A stretch of DNA of 64,000 bases from Pontibacter ramchanderi (GTDB lineage: Bacteria; Bacteroidota; Bacteroidia; Cytophagales; Hymenobacteraceae). The stretch spans positions 558,001 to 622,000 of the forward strand of contig NZ_PJMU01000002.1 in the NCBI RefSeq assembly GCF_002846395.1, read 5' to 3'. The notes below the pieces were generated by a model that ran no database searches, was not told the origin of the DNA, and was given only the letters and a program-made list of their open reading frames with translations. Within the stretch, counting starts at the first letter, position 1. Every line of letters starts with the position of its first letter. Positions 61,641 to 64,000 of this stretch are shown here, piece by piece. A program made the position numbers and the translations under genes.

Positions 61641-63563
61641 ATGATCATCAAACCAGGAGATCTCCTTGCCTCCATCAACTCGCCTGCCGATCTGCGCAAA
61701 CTTAAGCCAGAGCAGCTGTTGCAGGTAAGCCAGGAGTTAAGGCAATATATTATCGATGTGGTATCGATCCACGGCGGTCATTTTGGGGCCAGCCTTGGGG
61801 TGGTGGAATTAACGACGGCACTGCACTATGTTTTTCAGACGCCCTACGATCAACTGGTTTGGGATGTGGGCCACCAGGCTTACGGACACAAGATCCTGAC
61901 CGGCCGCCGCGATAACTTCCACACGAACCGCAAATACGGTGGACTCTCCGGTTTCCCGAAACGCAAAGAAAGTGAATACGATACCTTTGGCGTAGGCCAC
62001 TCGAGCACCTCCATTTCGGCGGCGCTGGGTATGGCCGTGGCCTCCCAATATAAAAAAGAAGAGGACCGTCACCACATTGCCGTGATCGGTGATGGCGCCA
62101 TGACAGGCGGTATGGCCTTTGAGGCTCTCAACCACGGCGGCGCAACCAACGCCAACCTGCTCGTCGTGCTCAACGACAACTGCATGAGCATCGACCCGAA
62201 CGTGGGTGCTCTGAAAGAATATTTAACCGACATTACCACCTCCCGCACTTACAACAAGCTGCGCGATGAGCTGTGGAACGTGCTTGGCAAGATCAGCAAA
62301 TTCGGTCCGAACGCACAGCACATTGCTTCTAAAGTAGAGAGCGGTATCAAAGCCACTTTGTCGAAGCAGAGCAACCTGTTCGAAGGCCTCAACTTCCGTT
62401 ATTTCGGCCCGATTGACGGGCACGACATCAACCACCTGGTGTCGGTGATGGAAGACCTGAAGCGCATACCGGGTCCGAAAATCCTGCACGTGCTTACGAC
62501 CAAAGGCAAAGGCTTTGCCCTGGCCGAGAAAGACCAGACTAAATGGCACGCGCCAGGCCTGTTCGATAAGATAACCGGGGAGATCTATAAAAAGCACTAC
62601 GACACACCACAGCCGCCGAAGTACCAGGATGTTTTCGGACATACCATCGTGGAGCTGGCTGAGAAGAACGAGAAGATCATGGGGGTAACACCTGCCATGC
62701 CATCTGGCTGCTCGCTCAACATCATGATGAAGGCCATGCCCGACCGTGCCTTTGACGTAGGTATAGCCGAACAGCACGCGGTAACTTTCTCCGCTGGCCT
62801 GGCCACGCAGGGTATGGTTCCGTTCTGCAACATCTACAGTACGTTCATGCAGCGCGGCTACGACCAGGTGGTGCACGATGTGTGCCTCCAGAACCTGCAC
62901 GTGGTGTTCTGCCTCGACCGAGCCGGTTTTGCCGGTGCCGACGGCCCAACCCACCACGGTGCCTACGACATTGCCTACATGCGCTGCATCCCGAACATGG
63001 TAGTAGCTGCCCCGATGAACGAGCAGGAACTGCGCAACATGATGTATACTGCCTCGCAGGAAGGCGCCGGACCATTCACGATCCGCTACCCGCGCGGCGA
63101 AGGCGTTATGCCGAACTGGCGCACCCCACTCGAGCTGCAGCAGATCGGCAAAGGCCGTACGATTCAGGAAGGTGAAGAAGTAGCCATCCTGACATTCGGC
63201 CACATCGGCAACTACGCTGTGGATGTTTGCCAGAAACTGAGCTACGACGGCATCAACCCGGGCCACTACGACATGCGTTATTGCAAGCCGCTGGACGAAG
63301 AGTTGCTGCACCACATTTTCAGCAAGTACAGCAAAGTGATTACTGTAGAAGACGGCTGCCTGCAAGGCGGTTTCGGTAGCGCAGTGCTCGAGTTCATGGT
63401 CGACAACGGCTATACCTCCCAGGTGAAACGCCTCGGTATACCTGACCAAATCTTCGAGCACGGTTCCCAACTGGAGCTGCACCGCGACGCTGGCTTCGAC
63501 CCGACTGCCATTGAGAACACCGTAAGAGAGATGATCGGTGTAACGTCGAAAGTTTCGGTTTAA
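61641..63563 (+). CDS. dxs: 1-deoxy-D-xylulose-5-phosphate synthase
   Basis: 640 residues from ATG 61641 (MIIKPGDLLASINSPADLRK); the longer frame from TTG 61581 adds an unlikely N-terminus. The enzyme makes DXP from pyruvate and glyceraldehyde 3-phosphate with thiamine diphosphate, the entry to the MEP pathway of isoprenoids. Motifs: IHGGHFGASLGVVELTTALH, the TPP site GDGAMTGGMAFEALNHGG, and AGADGPTHHGAYDIAYMRC in the C-terminal half. Length is normal. Terminator follows. Confidence 0.97.
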   Translation: MIIKPGDLLASINSPADLRKLKPEQLLQVSQELRQYIIDVVSIHGGHFGASLGVVELTTALHYVFQTPYDQLVWDVGHQAYGHKILTGRRDNFHTNRKYGGLSGFPKRKESEYDTFGVGHSSTSISAALGMAVASQYKKEEDRHHIAVIGDGAMTGGMAFEALNHGGATNANLLVVLNDNCMSIDPNVGALKEYLTDITTSRTYNKLRDELWNVLGKISKFGPNAQHIASKVESGIKATLSKQSNLFEGLNFRYFGPIDGHDINHLVSVMEDLKRIPGPKILHVLTTKGKGFALAEKDQTKWHAPGLFDKITGEIYKKHYDTPQPPKYQDVFGHTIVELAEKNEKIMGVTPAMPSGCSLNIMMKAMPDRAFDVGIAEQHAVTFSAGLATQGMVPFCNIYSTFMQRGYDQVVHDVCLQNLHVVFCLDRAGFAGADGPTHHGAYDIAYMRCIPNMVVAAPMNEQELRNMMYTASQEGAGPFTIRYPRGEGVMPNWRTPLELQQIGKGRTIQEGEEVAILTFGHIGNYAVDVCQKLSYDGINPGHYDMRYCKPLDEELLHHIFSKYSKVITVEDGCLQGGFGSAVLEFMVDNGYTSQVKRLGIPDQIFEHGSQLELHRDAGFDPTAIENTVREMIGVTSKVSV

Positions 63564-63593
63564 GATTAAGGTAAACCATTTGTAAGAAACATA

Positions 63594-63637
63594 AAAAAAC
63601 CTCCGCAGTTCGTGATGAGCTGCGGAGGTTTTTGTTT
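63594..63637 (+). terminator. Rho-independent terminator of dxs
   Basis: AAAAACCTCCGCA (63595-63607) pairs perfectly with 63621-63633, with a T-tract at the end. Confidence 0.95.
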
Positions 63638-63793
63638 GTCTGAATCTTTACACAAAGCCCTATGCCATTGATTTGCAGTATTTTAGAATCTACAGGATTA
63701 ATTTAGGAGAACAATCGGTATTGAGAGCCCTGTAAATCCTGATTCAGACATTTAGCTATCTTTACAAACCAACACCTAAATACTACACAGACT

Positions 63794-64000
63794 ATGACAA
63801 AACACACTACTTATACCGACCACGGCGCTGGCGATACACTCGTATTCCTGCACGGCTTCTGCGAAAGCACCGATGTTTGGGCTGAATTTACCAAGCCGTT
63901 GCAGCAGAAATTCAGGACCATTGCGCTAGACCTGCCTGGCTTCGGCAACAACACCCAAGGTATAGCCGACTACAGTATGGAAAGTATGGCGGACTATGTG
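63794..64000 (+). CDS. Alpha/beta hydrolase (N-terminal part)
   Basis: The first 69 codons of a gene that runs past the window end. VFLHGFCESTDVWAEFTKPL with HGF and the following RTIALDLPGFGNN are the usual first strands and oxyanion region of an alpha/beta hydrolase. The catalytic Ser, Asp and His lie beyond the window, so its substrate class cannot be judged. Confidence 0.75.
   Translation, partial: MTKHTTYTDHGAGDTLVFLHGFCESTDVWAEFTKPLQQKFRTIALDLPGFGNNTQGIADYSMESMADYV

Noticed and set aside
62223..63482. Long open frame (419 codons) on the minus strand across dxs
   Set aside because: It is a shadow of the dxs coding frame; the translation shows no domain and dxs has all its motifs on the plus strand.

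Overview
The window looks like chromosomal DNA of a Bacteroidota bacterium of the order Cytophagales. Hymenobacteraceae, and within it something like Pontibacter, is the best guess. The pointers are a SusC/SusD pair, promoters of the TTTG-N18/21-TAnnTTTG type, many SpII lipoproteins, an rpsU-xerC-hpf cluster, and a very frequent TATACC/GGTATA word in genes and gaps alike. The genus is an inference. No rRNA, tRNA, CRISPR array, complete insertion sequence or prophage was recognised.

Layout. 0.1-4.6 kb: a DUF4397 lipoprotein, a THUMP-like methyltransferase, two small hydrophilic proteins, an EcsC-family protein and a 3-methyladenine DNA glycosylase. 4.6-8.4 kb: a repeat-rich gap, then a cobalamin riboswitch controlling a BtuB-type receptor and a BtuG-like beta-propeller lipoprotein. 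8.4-12 kb: small proteins and a B12-binding radical SAM protein. 12-20.3 kb: an M28 peptidase, uvrB, small lipoproteins, an ECF sigma factor overlapping an anti-sigma/beta-barrel fusion, and YkvA. 20.4-26.2 kb (minus strand): PHP phosphatase, SDR, TPR, phosphosulfolactate synthase, DUF368, aroE. 26.5-31.8 kb: acyl-CoA dehydrogenase, rpsU-xerC-hpf, metK, PAP2.

32-41 kb (minus strand): SusC, SusD, an amidase and an S9 peptidase, which reads like uptake and breakdown of a peptide or amide. 41.3-45 kb: small membrane proteins (TM2, DUF2752, DUF2892), a DHFR-like reductase and a DEAD-box helicase. 45.2-50.4 kb: a TetR regulator followed by an ABC, HlyD and TolC export operon whose ATP-binding domain has lost most catalytic motifs. 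50.4-54.7 kb: paired DnaA boxes, a large secreted lamin-tail protein and asd. 54.8-56.5 kb: an AT-rich island with an Mrr-type restriction enzyme and a GIY-YIG domain fused in frame to a GNAT acetyltransferase. 56.5-64 kb: chromate transporter, FAD monooxygenase, flippase-like protein, scpA, dxs and the start of an alpha/beta hydrolase.

The points most worth a second look are: the hairpin of 24-bp arms that covers the xerC start codon and ends in a U-tract inside the gene; the catalytically degraded ABC exporter; the Mrr/GIY-YIG island with its gene fusion; the paired DnaA boxes; and the window-wide TATACC word, which is missing from the Mrr gene and nearly missing from susC/susD.
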